Below, piece by piece: positions 7,299 through 15,625 of a DNA stretch of 60,929 bases. The stretch is from Hungatella sp. (GTDB taxonomy: Bacteria > Bacillota > Clostridia > Lachnospirales > Lachnospiraceae). Positions within the stretch are counted from its first letter, which is position 1, and the number at the start of each line of letters is the position of its first letter. The notes under the pieces were generated by a model that did no database searches, was not told the DNA's origin, and saw only the letters and a program-made list of their open reading frames with translations. The translations under genes were made by a program, and so were the position numbers. The stretch spans positions 1 to 60,929 of the forward strand of contig JAAWHU010000011.1 in assembly GCA_022796015.1 (NCBI GenBank), in the 5' to 3' direction.

Positions 7299-8621
7299 AT
7301 GAAGGATATTCTGCATGTAAAGGCTCCGGGCAACTGGATGAATGATCCCAATGGATTTATTTACTATCAGGGAAAGTACCATCTGTTCTATCAGTATTTT
7401 CCTTATGGGACTGCCTGGGGGACCATGCACTGGGGTCATGGGGTAAGTGAGGATCTGGTACACTGGGAGCATCTGGGAATTGCCTTGTTTCCGACGAAAG
7501 AGTACGACAGGAACGGGGTGTTTTCGGGAAGCGCCTTGGAAAAGGACTCCAAGCTGTATCTGTACTATTCGGCGGTTCGGTATCTGGAAATTGACGAGGA
7601 GGATATTCACAGGGCAAAGAATGACAATTACGAGACCAGCCAGGCCATGGTGATTTCCGAGGATGGGCTTCATTTTGACAACTGGAACGAAAAAAGGCAG
7701 ATTATTCCCGTGATACGGGATGAAGCCATAGCCCATGAGACCCACACAAGGGACCCTAAGGTGTGGTATGAGAAGGGAGAGTATTATATGCTCTTAGGAA
7801 GCACCTGGCGGGGGCAGGAGGGGAGAGCGGTTATCTTCAAAAGCCGGGATGGAGAAAGCTGGGACTATAAAAATCAGTGCAGACATGAATGGTTTGGAAG
7901 AATCCTGGAATGCCCGGACTTGTTTAGGGCAGGGGAAAGCTATGTGTTTATGGGGTCTCCCATGTACATAGAAGGGTCAAAAAACGGATATGCCCACCAT
8001 GCCATCTGCGCCATGGCGGAGTTTGATGGCCGGACCTGTGATCTGAAGCTTTCAGAGAAGTTTCAGTATGTAGATTACGGTATGGATTTGTATGCCCCCC
8101 AGACCAACACGGACAAGGAGGGCAGAAGGGTTATGATTGCCTGGATGCGGATGGCCCGTCCTGAGGAGGGGAAGGACAGAGCCCCATGGATCGGAATGAT
8201 GTGTGCCCCCCGGGTTGTGGAGACAGAAGGCGGCCATATCTATTTCAGGGTGCATCCGGAGGTGAACCGATATTTTGGGAAGGAAACCACAGACCGGAGG
8301 TGCATCGGCGCCAAAAGGCCGTGCCGGATTCAGACGGAGCTTAAGGAGGGAGAAAGCCTGAATATCGGGGGGTATCGGATCTGGGTGGAACGGGGGTATG
8401 TAAAAGCAGACAGGAGCCAGGTATTTGTGGATTCGGAGGAATATCGTATGATTGGAAGTACTCCTGAAAGCCTGAACCACCACAGACTGGATGTGCTTGT
8501 GGAGCCTAATCTTATAGAGGTTTTTATTAATGAGGGGCAGTATGTGATCAGTCATGTGGTATACGGACTGGGCGGGCAGGTGGAAGGGAAGGTTGAGAGG
8601 ATGTTTATGGGGAATGACTGA
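7299..8621 (+). CDS. GH32 beta-fructosidase / sucrose hydrolase
   Basis: A 440-residue glycoside hydrolase family 32 enzyme that releases fructose from beta-fructosides. The three catalytic motifs are intact: WMNDPNG with nucleophile Asp16, RDP with transition-state Asp152, and ECPD with acid/base Glu204. There is no signal peptide, so it acts in the cytoplasm. The sugar enters by ABC transport, therefore unphosphorylated, and the enzyme acts on sucrose, kestose or similar oligosaccharides rather than sucrose-6-phosphate. The C-terminal beta-sandwich is shorter than in many invertases (about 120 residues). It is the last gene of the operon, followed by a hairpin. Confidence 0.92.
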   Translation: MKDILHVKAPGNWMNDPNGFIYYQGKYHLFYQYFPYGTAWGTMHWGHGVSEDLVHWEHLGIALFPTKEYDRNGVFSGSALEKDSKLYLYYSAVRYLEIDEEDIHRAKNDNYETSQAMVISEDGLHFDNWNEKRQIIPVIRDEAIAHETHTRDPKVWYEKGEYYMLLGSTWRGQEGRAVIFKSRDGESWDYKNQCRHEWFGRILECPDLFRAGESYVFMGSPMYIEGSKNGYAHHAICAMAEFDGRTCDLKLSEKFQYVDYGMDLYAPQTNTDKEGRRVMIAWMRMARPEEGKDRAPWIGMMCAPRVVETEGGHIYFRVHPEVNRYFGKETTDRRCIGAKRPCRIQTELKEGESLNIGGYRIWVERGYVKADRSQVFVDSEEYRMIGSTPESLNHHRLDVLVEPNLIEVFINEGQYVISHVVYGLGGQVEGKVERMFMGND

Positions 8622-8622
8622 C

Positions 8623-8655
8623 GGAGGCGTCTGCATGGCAAGTGCAGGCGCCTCC
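8623..8655 (+). terminator. terminator hairpin after GH32
   Basis: GGAGGCG plus CTGCA on the left arm pairs with TGCAGG plus CGCCTCC on the right around a short loop. It is followed by TTGTACAATTT, a weak U-rich tract. Confidence 0.7.
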
Positions 8656-8705
8656 TTGTACAATTTCGGCATCTGTAAAATAGGAGTGCACTTCCTTCCG
8701 GATGG

Positions 8706-8714
8706 TGATATAAT
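8706..8714 (+). promoter_or_regulatory. extended -10 promoter of the barnase gene
   Basis: TGATATAAT has a TGn extension at 8706-8708 and TATAAT at 8709-8714. No good -35 lies 17 bp upstream, which is acceptable for an extended -10 promoter. It is 31 bp before the TTG start. Confidence 0.55.
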
Positions 8715-8745
8715 AAGGGAAAATGCAGGTAGGAGGAAGACGGAT

Positions 8746-9426
8746 TTGGAACGGGATATTAGAAAGGCAAAGCAAAGGCTTTTGGGAATACTGGGAGCAT
8801 TATGGCTGGTGATAGGATGTCTGGGAGGCTGTAAGGCAGCCCCGCCCCAGGATGTGCCGGTCAGAACCGAGATCGGGCAGCCGGATGGGACGGTGCAGAT
8901 AACCGAGACCGCACAGGCAGCGCAAACGGAAACACCGCAGGCGGCCGAGGCATTGCAGTCCGGCACAAAAGCCGGTTCTGACAGTGAAGATGAAAAAGCG
9001 GAAACCGCAGAAGCCGAAGAGACCTTAGAAGCCGAAGAGACCTTAGAAGCCGAAGAGACCTTACAAACCGAAGCAGCCGTGGAGGAATCGGGCAGCTACA
9101 CAGGTCGGGACGAGGTGGCGCTGTATCTTCATCTCTATGGCCATCTTCCTCAAAACTATATTACAAAGAAGGAGGCAGAGGCTTTAGGCTGGAACAGCAG
9201 AGAGGGAAACCTGTGGGATGTGGCTCCGGGCATGAGCATAGGAGGAAGCCGGTTCGGCAACTATGAAGGCGCCCTTCCGGAGAAAAAAGGGAGGAAGTAT
9301 TATGAGTGTGATATTGATTTTGAGGGAGGATACAGAGGCGCCAAAAGGATAATTTACTCGGATGACGGGCTGATCTTCTATACGGAGGACCACTATAAGA
9401 CCTTTGTGCAGCTGTACGGCCAGTAG
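8746..9426 (+). CDS. barnase-family guanyl-specific ribonuclease, lipoprotein-anchored
   Basis: The last 110 residues are a full barnase (T1/N1 family endoribonuclease): YTGRDEVALYLHLYGHLP, NYITKKEAEALGW, EGNLWDVAPG, SIGG and DHYKTF. The catalytic triad is present as Glu187, Arg201 and His216 (barnase Glu73, Arg87, His102). I start it at TTG 8746, 8 bp after AGGAGG, giving 226 residues; the open frame extends upstream to 8554 but crosses the promoter. Residues 11-28 are hydrophobic and end in LGGC (Cys29), a plausible lipobox, so the enzyme should be tethered outside the membrane. An acidic linker of about 85 residues, with three exact EAEETL repeats, separates anchor and enzyme. Barstar follows 12 bp downstream. 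RNA degradation outside the cell or defence against neighbours are both possible. Confidence 0.88.
   Translation: MERDIRKAKQRLLGILGALWLVIGCLGGCKAAPPQDVPVRTEIGQPDGTVQITETAQAAQTETPQAAEALQSGTKAGSDSEDEKAETAEAEETLEAEETLEAEETLQTEAAVEESGSYTGRDEVALYLHLYGHLPQNYITKKEAEALGWNSREGNLWDVAPGMSIGGSRFGNYEGALPEKKGRKYYECDIDFEGGYRGAKRIIYSDDGLIFYTEDHYKTFVQLYGQ
9010..9063 (+). repeat. three 18-bp tandem repeats in the barnase linker
   Basis: The unit GAAGCCGAAGAGACCTTA occurs three times in a row (9010-9027, 9028-9045, 9046-9063), encoding EAEETL each time. The copies are identical at the DNA level, which suggests recent expansion. Confidence 0.95.
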
Positions 9427-9438
9427 AGGAGGAGCGGT

Positions 9439-9741
9439 ATGAAGAAAGTATTGTTGGATTTGAAGCCGGCCCATTCGGTGGAGTGGATCCATGAATATCT
9501 GAAATTTGAACTGGAATTTGAAGATTATTACGGCGGCAATCTGGATGCCTTGTATGATGAACTGACTTCCATTACCCAGGATATCTGCCTGGGGGTGTTT
9601 ACCCCGCCTCATGAGGAGAGCAGGCTGTCCCTTTACATAGACAGAGTAAAAAAAGTGATGAGGGATGCACAGAGGGACAACCCTCATCTGTGTGTCATAT
9701 TCGGAGATATGGAAGACAACTATGAAGAAGATATCATATGA
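9439..9741 (+). CDS. barstar-family ribonuclease inhibitor
   Basis: A 100-residue barstar homologue, close to the 90 residues of the classic protein. The segment FEDYYGGNLDALYDELT matches the barstar helix that plugs the barnase active site, with the conserved acidic residues and the Y-GxNLDALxD pattern. It has no signal peptide, so it neutralises barnase in the cytoplasm before export. It starts at ATG 9439 behind GAGGAGCGGT and overlaps the following metallopeptidase gene by 20 bp, so the two are translationally coupled. Confidence 0.93.
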   Translation: MKKVLLDLKPAHSVEWIHEYLKFELEFEDYYGGNLDALYDELTSITQDICLGVFTPPHEESRLSLYIDRVKKVMRDAQRDNPHLCVIFGDMEDNYEEDII

Positions 9742-10282
9742 GATAATCCGCTCCAAGAGGAAGACCATGGCCATCCAGGTAAAGCGGGATGGCAGTGTGG
9801 CGGTGAGATGCCCTCTGTGGGTCTCTGACCGGGAGGCGGATGATTTTGTGGGCCGGCATATAGACTGGATATGCCGGAATCAGGAAAAGGTTCTTAAAAA
9901 GCAGGAGGAGAAAACCGTGCTTACAAGAGACCAGGCAGAGGAATACCGCCGGCATGCAAGATGGCTGCTGGCTCAGAAGACCTGGCAGTGGGCAGGAAAG
10001 ATGGAGGTAAGCTACGGCAGGATTACCATCCGTCAGCAAGCCACCAGATGGGGGAGCTGCAGCGGAAAGGGCAATCTGAATTTTAACTGGAAGCTGGCCC
10101 TTCTTCCCGAGGAGCTGGTGGACTATGTGGTGGTTCATGAACTGGCCCATCGCAGGGAGATGAATCATTCCCCCAGATTCTGGAGGATTGTGGAGGAACA
10201 GCTTCCGGACTACAGAGAGCGCAGGAAACGGTTGAGAGAGTACGAGACAGACATAGAGATAAAAGAGGATCATAAGACATGA
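9722..10282 (+). CDS. YgjP-type zinc metallopeptidase (DUF45)
   Basis: The start ATG 9722 (MKKISYEIIRSKRKTMAI) lies inside the end of barstar and gives 186 residues, the usual size. The C-terminal half carries the zinc motif HELAH, preceded by LVDYVVVHELAHR and followed by MNHSPRFW, where the third ligand His is found; upstream is the conserved RWGSCSGKGNLNFNW. This is the YgjP/WLM-like family, soluble and of poorly known substrate. It shares an operon with barstar and, by an ATGA overlap, recJ. Confidence 0.88.
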   Translation: MKKISYEIIRSKRKTMAIQVKRDGSVAVRCPLWVSDREADDFVGRHIDWICRNQEKVLKKQEEKTVLTRDQAEEYRRHARWLLAQKTWQWAGKMEVSYGRITIRQQATRWGSCSGKGNLNFNWKLALLPEELVDYVVVHELAHRREMNHSPRFWRIVEEQLPDYRERRKRLREYETDIEIKEDHKT

Positions 10283-11985
10283 CAGCAAAATGGATGGTGT
10301 ATGCCAAGAGGGCAGATTTTAACGGGATTGCACAGGAATTTCATATCAGCCCCGTGACAGCCAGAATCATGAGAAACCGGGAGGTCCAGGGCCGGGAGGC
10401 TATTCGCAGGTATTTGTATGGAACCAGGAAGGATTTTTATTCTCCCTATCTTTTAAAGGATGTGGAGAAGGCAGCAGAAATCCTTGTAAGAAAGATAGAC
10501 GAGGGAAAAAAGATCCGGATTGTGGGGGACTATGACATTGATGGAGTATGCGCCACTTACCTTTTGTTCCAGGCCTTAAGCCGGGCAGGGGCCAGGGTGG
10601 ACTATGAGATTCCCGACCGGATCAAGGATGGATACGGTATCAATGAACAGATTATCCTGGCAGCCGCGGCAGATGGAGTGGACACGATTCTTACCTGTGA
10701 CAATGGGATTTCGGCGATCGCTCCCATGGATCGGGCAAGGGAACTGGGGATGACGGTGATCATCACGGATCACCATGATATTGCCAAGGAAGAGGGAAAG
10801 GAGGTTCTGCCAAAGGCGGATGCCATTGTCAATCCGAAGCAGCAGGGCTGCTCTTATCCGTGGAAGGAGATCTGCGGCGGGGTAGTAGCCTACAAACTGA
10901 TTCAAGTGCTCTATGAGAAATGCGGAATTCCTGCCACAGAGTGGGAAGAGCTGCTGGAATTTGCGGCCATCGCCACAGTGGGAGACGTGATGCGCCTTCA
11001 GGATGAGAACCGGATTCTGGTGAAGGAGGGCCTGGCCAGAATGCCCATGACCAAAAGCCTGGGGTTGCGCAAGCTTGTGGAGAAGAATAATCTGGATATT
11101 CACAAGCTAAGTGCGTTTCATATCGGCTTTGTCATAGGGCCCTGCCTCAATGCGGGAGGAAGGCTGCAGACTGCCAAGGTGGCCTTAAACCTTCTCTTAA
11201 GCCAGAATGAGGAGGAGGCCGACAGAATGGCTGAGGAGCTGAAGGAATTAAATGACCTGAGAAAGGATATGACTATAGAGGGGGAGAAGAAGGCGTCAGC
11301 CCAGGTGGAAGAGCAGTACCGGGAAGACAAGGTGCTGGTGGTCTACCTGCCGGAATGCCACGAGTCTTTGGCAGGAATCATTGCCGGCAGGCTGAGAGAA
11401 CGGTACCATAAGCCATCCATCGTCCTTACAAAGGGGGAGGACAGCGTGAAGGGGTCCGGCCGCTCCATAGAAGGATACCATATGTTTGAAGCCCTTGTGA
11501 GGGTGAAGGAACTTCTCATAAAATTCGGGGGCCATCCCATGGCGGCAGGACTTTCTCTTTCCGAAGCAAATGTGGACGCTCTGCGCCGGGCGCTCAATGA
11601 AGGCGCGGCCCTTACGGAAGAGGAGCTTATTCCCAAGATCTGGATTGATGTGGCCATGCCTATGGAATATGTGTCGGAGCCTCTGATCCGGGAGCTGGAG
11701 ATGTTGGAGCCCTTCGGACAAGGCAATGAAAAACCTCAGTTCGCCCAGAAGGAGGTACAGATTAAAGAAGCCCGGGTCATGGGGAGAAACAGGAATGCCG
11801 TCAAGCTGTCCTTGGTGACGCCAAAAGGCGTGCCCGTAGATGGAATCTTGTTTACGGAAGGGGACGCCTTCATGGATGAGATGGGCAGACACCAGAGGAT
11901 GGATGTAATCTACTATCCCGGAATCAACGAATACAACGGAAACCGGAGGATTCAGATGGTGATTAAAGAGTATCGGTTTTGCTAA
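10279..11985 (+). CDS. recJ: single-stranded-DNA exonuclease RecJ
   Basis: A 568-residue DHH-family 5'-3' exonuclease that degrades single-stranded DNA in recombination and base-excision repair. The metal motifs are GDYDIDGVCATYLL near residue 79, the DHH motif ITDHHDI near 157, and the DHHA1-type GGHPMAAGLSL near 415. An OB-fold region follows, ending the protein at the typical E. coli-like length. It overlaps the metallopeptidase gene by four bases (ATGA) and has a final stop 83 bp before glyA. Confidence 0.93.
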   Translation: MTAKWMVYAKRADFNGIAQEFHISPVTARIMRNREVQGREAIRRYLYGTRKDFYSPYLLKDVEKAAEILVRKIDEGKKIRIVGDYDIDGVCATYLLFQALSRAGARVDYEIPDRIKDGYGINEQIILAAAADGVDTILTCDNGISAIAPMDRARELGMTVIITDHHDIAKEEGKEVLPKADAIVNPKQQGCSYPWKEICGGVVAYKLIQVLYEKCGIPATEWEELLEFAAIATVGDVMRLQDENRILVKEGLARMPMTKSLGLRKLVEKNNLDIHKLSAFHIGFVIGPCLNAGGRLQTAKVALNLLLSQNEEEADRMAEELKELNDLRKDMTIEGEKKASAQVEEQYREDKVLVVYLPECHESLAGIIAGRLRERYHKPSIVLTKGEDSVKGSGRSIEGYHMFEALVRVKELLIKFGGHPMAAGLSLSEANVDALRRALNEGAALTEEELIPKIWIDVAMPMEYVSEPLIRELEMLEPFGQGNEKPQFAQKEVQIKEARVMGRNRNAVKLSLVTPKGVPVDGILFTEGDAFMDEMGRHQRMDVIYYPGINEYNGNRRIQMVIKEYRFC

Positions 11986-12009
11986 GGAGTTACGGTTCCC
12001 ATGCAAATC

Positions 12010-12038
12010 TTGACATCTGGTGCGGAACACAATATAAT
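12010..12038 (+). promoter_or_regulatory. consensus sigma-A promoter of glyA
   Basis: TTGACA (12010-12015), 17-bp spacer, TATAAT (12033-12038): a full consensus match, implying strong expression. The leader is about 25 nt with an AAAAAGGAG ribosome binding site. Confidence 0.85.
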
Positions 12039-12068
12039 GAATGAAACTTAAAAAGGAGAATATTCATC

Positions 12069-13316
12069 ATGGTTAATGAAGTCATGGAATTTATCACAAA
12101 ATACGACCCGGAAGTGGGTCAGGCCGTTGAGGCGGAGGCGGCCCGCCAGAGAAGGAACCTGGAACTGATTGCTTCAGAAAACATTGTGTCTGAGGCGGTT
12201 ATGATGACCATGGGGACTGTTCTGACCAACAAATATGCAGAAGGGTATTCGGGAAAGCGCTATTACGGCGGCTGCCAGTGCGTGGACGTGGTGGAGACCC
12301 TTGCTATTGAGAGAGCCAAGAAGCTTTTCGGATGTGATTATGCCAATGTGCAGCCTCATTCGGGAGCCCAGGCCAATATGGCAGTCTTTTTAGCCATGCT
12401 GAAGCCGGGGGATACGGTTATGGGTATGAACTTAGACCATGGCGGACATCTGACCCACGGAAGCCCAGTGAATTTTTCCGGACTTTATTTCCACATTGTG
12501 CCTTACGGCGTCAATGACCAGGGATATATTGATTATGACGAGCTGGAGCGTATCGCCGTGGAGGCGAAGCCGAAGCTGATCGTGGCAGGAGCCAGCGCTT
12601 ATGCCAGGACCATTGACTTTAAGCGGTTTAAAGAGGTGGCGGACAAGGTAGATGCTTATCTTATGGTGGATATGGCCCATATCGCCGGTCTGGTGGCCGC
12701 AGGCCTTCATCCAAGCCCAATCCCTTATGCGGATGTGGTGACCACAACCACCCACAAGACCTTAAGAGGCCCCAGAGGCGGCATGATTCTGGCCAACAAA
12801 GAGGCGGCAGAGAAATTTAATTTTAACAAAGCCATCTTCCCGGGAACCCAGGGAGGGCCCTTGGAGCATGTTATCGCCGCCAAGGCAGTATGCTTTGGGG
12901 AGGCCCTGAAACCGGAGTTTAAGGCGTATCAGCAGCAGGTAGTAAAGAACGCCGCCGCTTTGGCGTCCGCCCTTGAGGCACAGGGCTTCAAGATTCTCAC
13001 GGGAGGAACGGATAACCATCTCATGCTTGTGGATCTGCGGGGCATGGATATCTCGGGAAAAGAGCTGCAGAACCGGTGTGACGAGGTCTATATCACCCTC
13101 AACAAGAACACGGTTCCCAATGATCCCAGAAGCCCCTTTGTCACCTCGGGTGTGAGAATCGGTACGCCGGCAGTCACTTCCAGGGGACTGAAGGAGGCGG
13201 ATATGGACAGGATTGCCAGGTGCATCTGGCTTACGGCCACGGATTATGAGGCCAAGGCAGATGATATAAGGGATGAGGTTACAAAGATTTGTGACGCTTA
13301 TCCCATCTATAGATGA
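12069..13316 (+). CDS. glyA: serine hydroxymethyltransferase GlyA
   Basis: A 415-residue PLP enzyme that interconverts serine and glycine while charging tetrahydrofolate with a one-carbon unit. The PLP-lysine segment [16 protein letters not shown] is intact and other family blocks are present ([41 protein letters not shown]). Length and N-terminus fit bacterial GlyA. It has its own consensus promoter. The nucleoside-hydrolase-like gene starts 12 bp after its stop and may be read through from it. Confidence 0.96.
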   Translation: MVNEVMEFITKYDPEVGQAVEAEAARQRRNLELIASENIVSEAVMMTMGTVLTNKYAEGYSGKRYYGGCQCVDVVETLAIERAKKLFGCDYANVQPHSGAQANMAVFLAMLKPGDTVMGMNLDHGGHLTHGSPVNFSGLYFHIVPYGVNDQGYIDYDELERIAVEAKPKLIVAGASAYARTIDFKRFKEVADKVDAYLMVDMAHIAGLVAAGLHPSPIPYADVVTTTTHKTLRGPRGGMILANKEAAEKFNFNKAIFPGTQGGPLEHVIAAKAVCFGEALKPEFKAYQQQVVKNAAALASALEAQGFKILTGGTDNHLMLVDLRGMDISGKELQNRCDEVYITLNKNTVPNDPRSPFVTSGVRIGTPAVTSRGLKEADMDRIARCIWLTATDYEAKADDIRDEVTKICDAYPIYR

Positions 13317-13327
13317 GAAGGAGAGCC

Positions 13328-14242
13328 ATGGATCAAGATATCAGGCTTTTGGAGAGGCTGAAACGGCCGGAAGGCAGAGTAGATGTGGTTTTGGATACGG
13401 ACACATACAATGAGATTGATGATCAGTATGCTCTGGCATATCTGCTGAAGTCTGAGGACAAGCTGAATGTAAAAGGGATTTATGCGGCTCCATTTCATAA
13501 TTCCAAATCCAATGGACCTGCAGATGGGATGGAGAAAAGCTACAAGGAGATCAAGCATATTCTCAAGCTTATGGGCAGAGAAGAGCTGGGGGCTGTCACT
13601 AGAAGAGGGTCAACAGAATATCTGCCTGATGAATTTACATGGGTTGTCTCTGACGCGGCTAAGGATCTGGCAGAACGGGCAATGGAATATACCAGTGAGC
13701 ATCCCCTGTATGTTATTGCCATTGGGGCCATTACGAATGTTGCGTCAGCTATTTTGATGAATCCCCAGATTGAAGACAGGATTGTTCTTATTTGGCTTGG
13801 CGGACATGCCCTTGATTGGCCGGATAACAGGGAGTTTAATCTGTACCAAGATGTGGCGGGGGCCAGGGTAGTATTTGGCCGCCCCATTGCCATGGTACAT
13901 CTTCCATGCAAGGGAGTGGTATCCGCCTTCACAGTCAGCGGACCGGAATTGGAAGCTTATCTTAGAGGGAAGAATCCGCTGTGTGATTATCTGACAGATG
14001 TGACGGAGGCGGAAGCGGCTGCCTGGGGAGCAAGAATCGGATGGACAAGGCCTATTTGGGATGTGACAGCAGTGGCATGGCTGTTATGCGGGGAGTTCAT
14101 GAAGGATCGTATCGAGCATGCGCCTATGCCGGAGTATGATGACAGATATTCCTGTTTAAGGGACAGCCATCTATACCGGTATGTGTATTATATTAACAGA
14201 GACAGATTACTGGAGGATTTGATCCAGAAGCTGACAAGGTGA
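13328..14242 (+). CDS. nucleoside hydrolase-like protein with variant metal loop
   Basis: The chosen start ATG 13328 follows GAAGGAGAG by 3-5 bp and gives 304 residues. The fold is that of the inosine-uridine nucleoside N-ribohydrolases, calcium enzymes that split nucleosides into base and ribose. The N-terminal loop reads VVLDTDTYNEIDDQYALAYLL; the canonical DTDPGIDDA has three residues between the second Asp and the DD pair, here there are five. Later family segments are present: PLYVIAIGAITNVASAI, VLIWLGGHAL, EFNLYQDVAGARVVF. The C-terminal TRPIWDVTAVAWLL supplies the last Asp. It sits between glyA and the LacI regulator of the polyol operon, so its substrate may be a riboside or related glycoside of that pathway rather than a free nucleoside. 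Confidence 0.8.
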   Translation: MDQDIRLLERLKRPEGRVDVVLDTDTYNEIDDQYALAYLLKSEDKLNVKGIYAAPFHNSKSNGPADGMEKSYKEIKHILKLMGREELGAVTRRGSTEYLPDEFTWVVSDAAKDLAERAMEYTSEHPLYVIAIGAITNVASAILMNPQIEDRIVLIWLGGHALDWPDNREFNLYQDVAGARVVFGRPIAMVHLPCKGVVSAFTVSGPELEAYLRGKNPLCDYLTDVTEAEAAAWGARIGWTRPIWDVTAVAWLLCGEFMKDRIEHAPMPEYDDRYSCLRDSHLYRYVYYINRDRLLEDLIQKLTR

Positions 14243-14270
14243 TTGGCTAAGGAAAATGGAGGTGAGGATT

Positions 14271-15359
14271 GTGGCGAAAAAAAAGCCGACCTCCAGCGAT
14301 GTGGCGAAGCTGGCAGGCGTATCCCAGCCTACGGTTTCCATGATTTTAAACAATTATGAACATATTCGGTTTTCGCCGGAGACAGTAAAGAAGGTCATGG
14401 ATGCCTGTACACAGTTAAATTATCGGACACCCTCCTCAAAGAGAGGAAGCCTGGAGGCGGGGGAATGCAAATGCCTTATGGCTATGTGCCCATCTTTGAC
14501 CAACATGTATTACATTAATCTTTTGGAGGCCATGTGCAGCCAGGCGCAGGAGAGAGGGTATGTTCTTACTGTGTTTGCCAGCAAGAGAGATTTAAAGCTG
14601 GAAGCCCGGTTCAGCCAGCTGGCTCAACAGCAGGGGGCAGCAGGAGTGCTGCTCCTATACAAGCCCGTCAATTTTGGCGCCTTTGAACAGCTCATAGCCA
14701 GTGTGCCCACTGTGGCCATCTGTGACAAAACAGAGGTGTCCAATATGGACATAATTGAACTGGACAGTGAGAAGATAGGAGCCATCGTGGCAGAGCATCT
14801 TCTTACGCTGGGCCACAAAAAGATTGCTTATATTTCCACGGAGCTGTCAGATCGCCATCCTGCCCGCCTGATGCGCCTGAAAGGGATGCGGGATGCCTTT
14901 GCCCAGGCCAACATAAGCCCATATAATATTCTGGTGTGTACTATGGAGAGTGAAAAGATTGACTGTACACCGGATATTACCCCTTACGAGACCGGATATT
15001 GTCTGGGAAAGCGGGTGGCAGAGAAATATGAGGATGTTACGGCCATGGTAGGTATGAACGATATGGTGGCCATTGGAGTCATGGATGCGCTGGTGGAAAA
15101 AAAATACAGGATTCCTTATGATTATTCTGTCTGTGGGTGTGATAATACCATGATATCCCAGTACCGCACCATTTCCATGACTTCCGTGGAACATTTCGAT
15201 GCCAACAGAGGTAGAGAGGCCGTGGATGTGCTGATCCGCAAGATCGAGGAGGGAAACAGCAAGGGAGGGGTATTGTGGCCTGCAAGTGCTGTCCGGGTGG
15301 AATTTGCACCAAAGCTTGTGGCAAGAGGCTCTACGGGTCCTAATAGAAGAAAAAAATGA
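14271..15359 (+). CDS. LacI family regulator of the polyol/phosphodiester operon
   Basis: I start it at GTG 14271 (MAKKKPTSSDVAKLAGVSQP), which follows TGGAGGTGA at good distance; an ATG at 14256 lies upstream of that site. The protein is 362 residues. A LacI helix-turn-helix (SSDVAKLAGVSQPTVSMILN) is followed by a binding-protein-like domain with TLGHKKIAYISTELSDRHPA and IPYDYSVCGCDNTMIS. It immediately precedes the long operon at 15626-28940, and a 13-bp inverted repeat occurs both behind this gene and between the operon promoter and its first gene, so it probably controls the operon. Confidence 0.88.
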   Translation: MAKKKPTSSDVAKLAGVSQPTVSMILNNYEHIRFSPETVKKVMDACTQLNYRTPSSKRGSLEAGECKCLMAMCPSLTNMYYINLLEAMCSQAQERGYVLTVFASKRDLKLEARFSQLAQQQGAAGVLLLYKPVNFGAFEQLIASVPTVAICDKTEVSNMDIIELDSEKIGAIVAEHLLTLGHKKIAYISTELSDRHPARLMRLKGMRDAFAQANISPYNILVCTMESEKIDCTPDITPYETGYCLGKRVAEKYEDVTAMVGMNDMVAIGVMDALVEKKYRIPYDYSVCGCDNTMISQYRTISMTSVEHFDANRGREAVDVLIRKIEEGNSKGGVLWPASAVRVEFAPKLVARGSTGPNRRKK

Positions 15360-15370
15360 TAAATTTATTA

Positions 15371-15383
15371 CTAATAAAATTAG
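15371..15383 (+). promoter_or_regulatory. operator copy 1, CTAATAAAATTAG
   Basis: CTAAT-AAA-ATTAG is an inverted repeat with a 3-bp centre. The same sequence, within a 15-bp identity, recurs at 15597-15609. The site lies just after the stop of the LacI gene. Confidence 0.5.
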
Positions 15384-15449
15384 AGAATCAATTTCTGAGG
15401 GACAAAGGATAAAACCCGTCTGCTTTCAAGGGAAAACAATTCATAAGGA

Positions 15450-15503
15450 CAGGATAGCTAATATTATTAACAATAGTATTAGCTATCCTGCTTTTTTATT
15501 TTT
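15450..15503 (+). terminator. strong rho-independent terminator after lacI
   Basis: CAGGATAGCTAATA (15450-15463) pairs perfectly over 14 bp with TATTAGCTATCCTG (15477-15490). It is followed by CTTTTTTATTTTTG. This separates the regulator transcript from the long operon. Confidence 0.9.
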
Positions 15504-15536
15504 GCCATTTGCTAATTTTTAGTTAATATACATAAG

Positions 15537-15569
15537 TTGACAAATAAAAATAAAGTTTTATTATATAAT
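15537..15569 (+). promoter_or_regulatory. promoter of the polyol/phosphodiester operon
   Basis: TTGACA at 15537-15542 is followed by a very AT-rich run. Candidate -10 boxes are TTATAT (18-bp spacer), TATATA (19) and TATAAT (15564-15569, 21). The -35 is convincing and the exact -10 is not settled. No other promoter of this quality is seen before the end of the operon. Confidence 0.65.
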
Positions 15570-15596
15570 ATATATAAAAATATTCACATTAATTGA

Positions 15597-15609
15597 CTAA
15601 TAAAATTAG
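15597..15609 (+). promoter_or_regulatory. operator copy 2, CTAATAAAATTAG
   Basis: The second exact copy of the inverted repeat lies downstream of the promoter and directly before the ribosome binding site of the first operon gene. A LacI repressor bound here would block elongation. Confidence 0.55.
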
Positions 15610-15625
15610 AATGGAGAGCTGCAAA

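Noticed and set aside
8554..8745. Longer N-terminus for the barnase protein
   Set aside because: It would run through the GH32 stop region, the terminator hairpin and the -10 box. TTG 8746 has AGGAGG at proper distance.
8052..8966. Long antisense frame (304 codons) across the end of GH32 and the barnase gene
   Set aside because: It is the complement of two well-supported genes, has unusual Pro/His-rich composition and lacks a ribosome binding site.
15286..15522. 78-codon frame overlapping the end of lacI
   Set aside because: It passes through a perfect rho-independent terminator and has no ribosome binding site.
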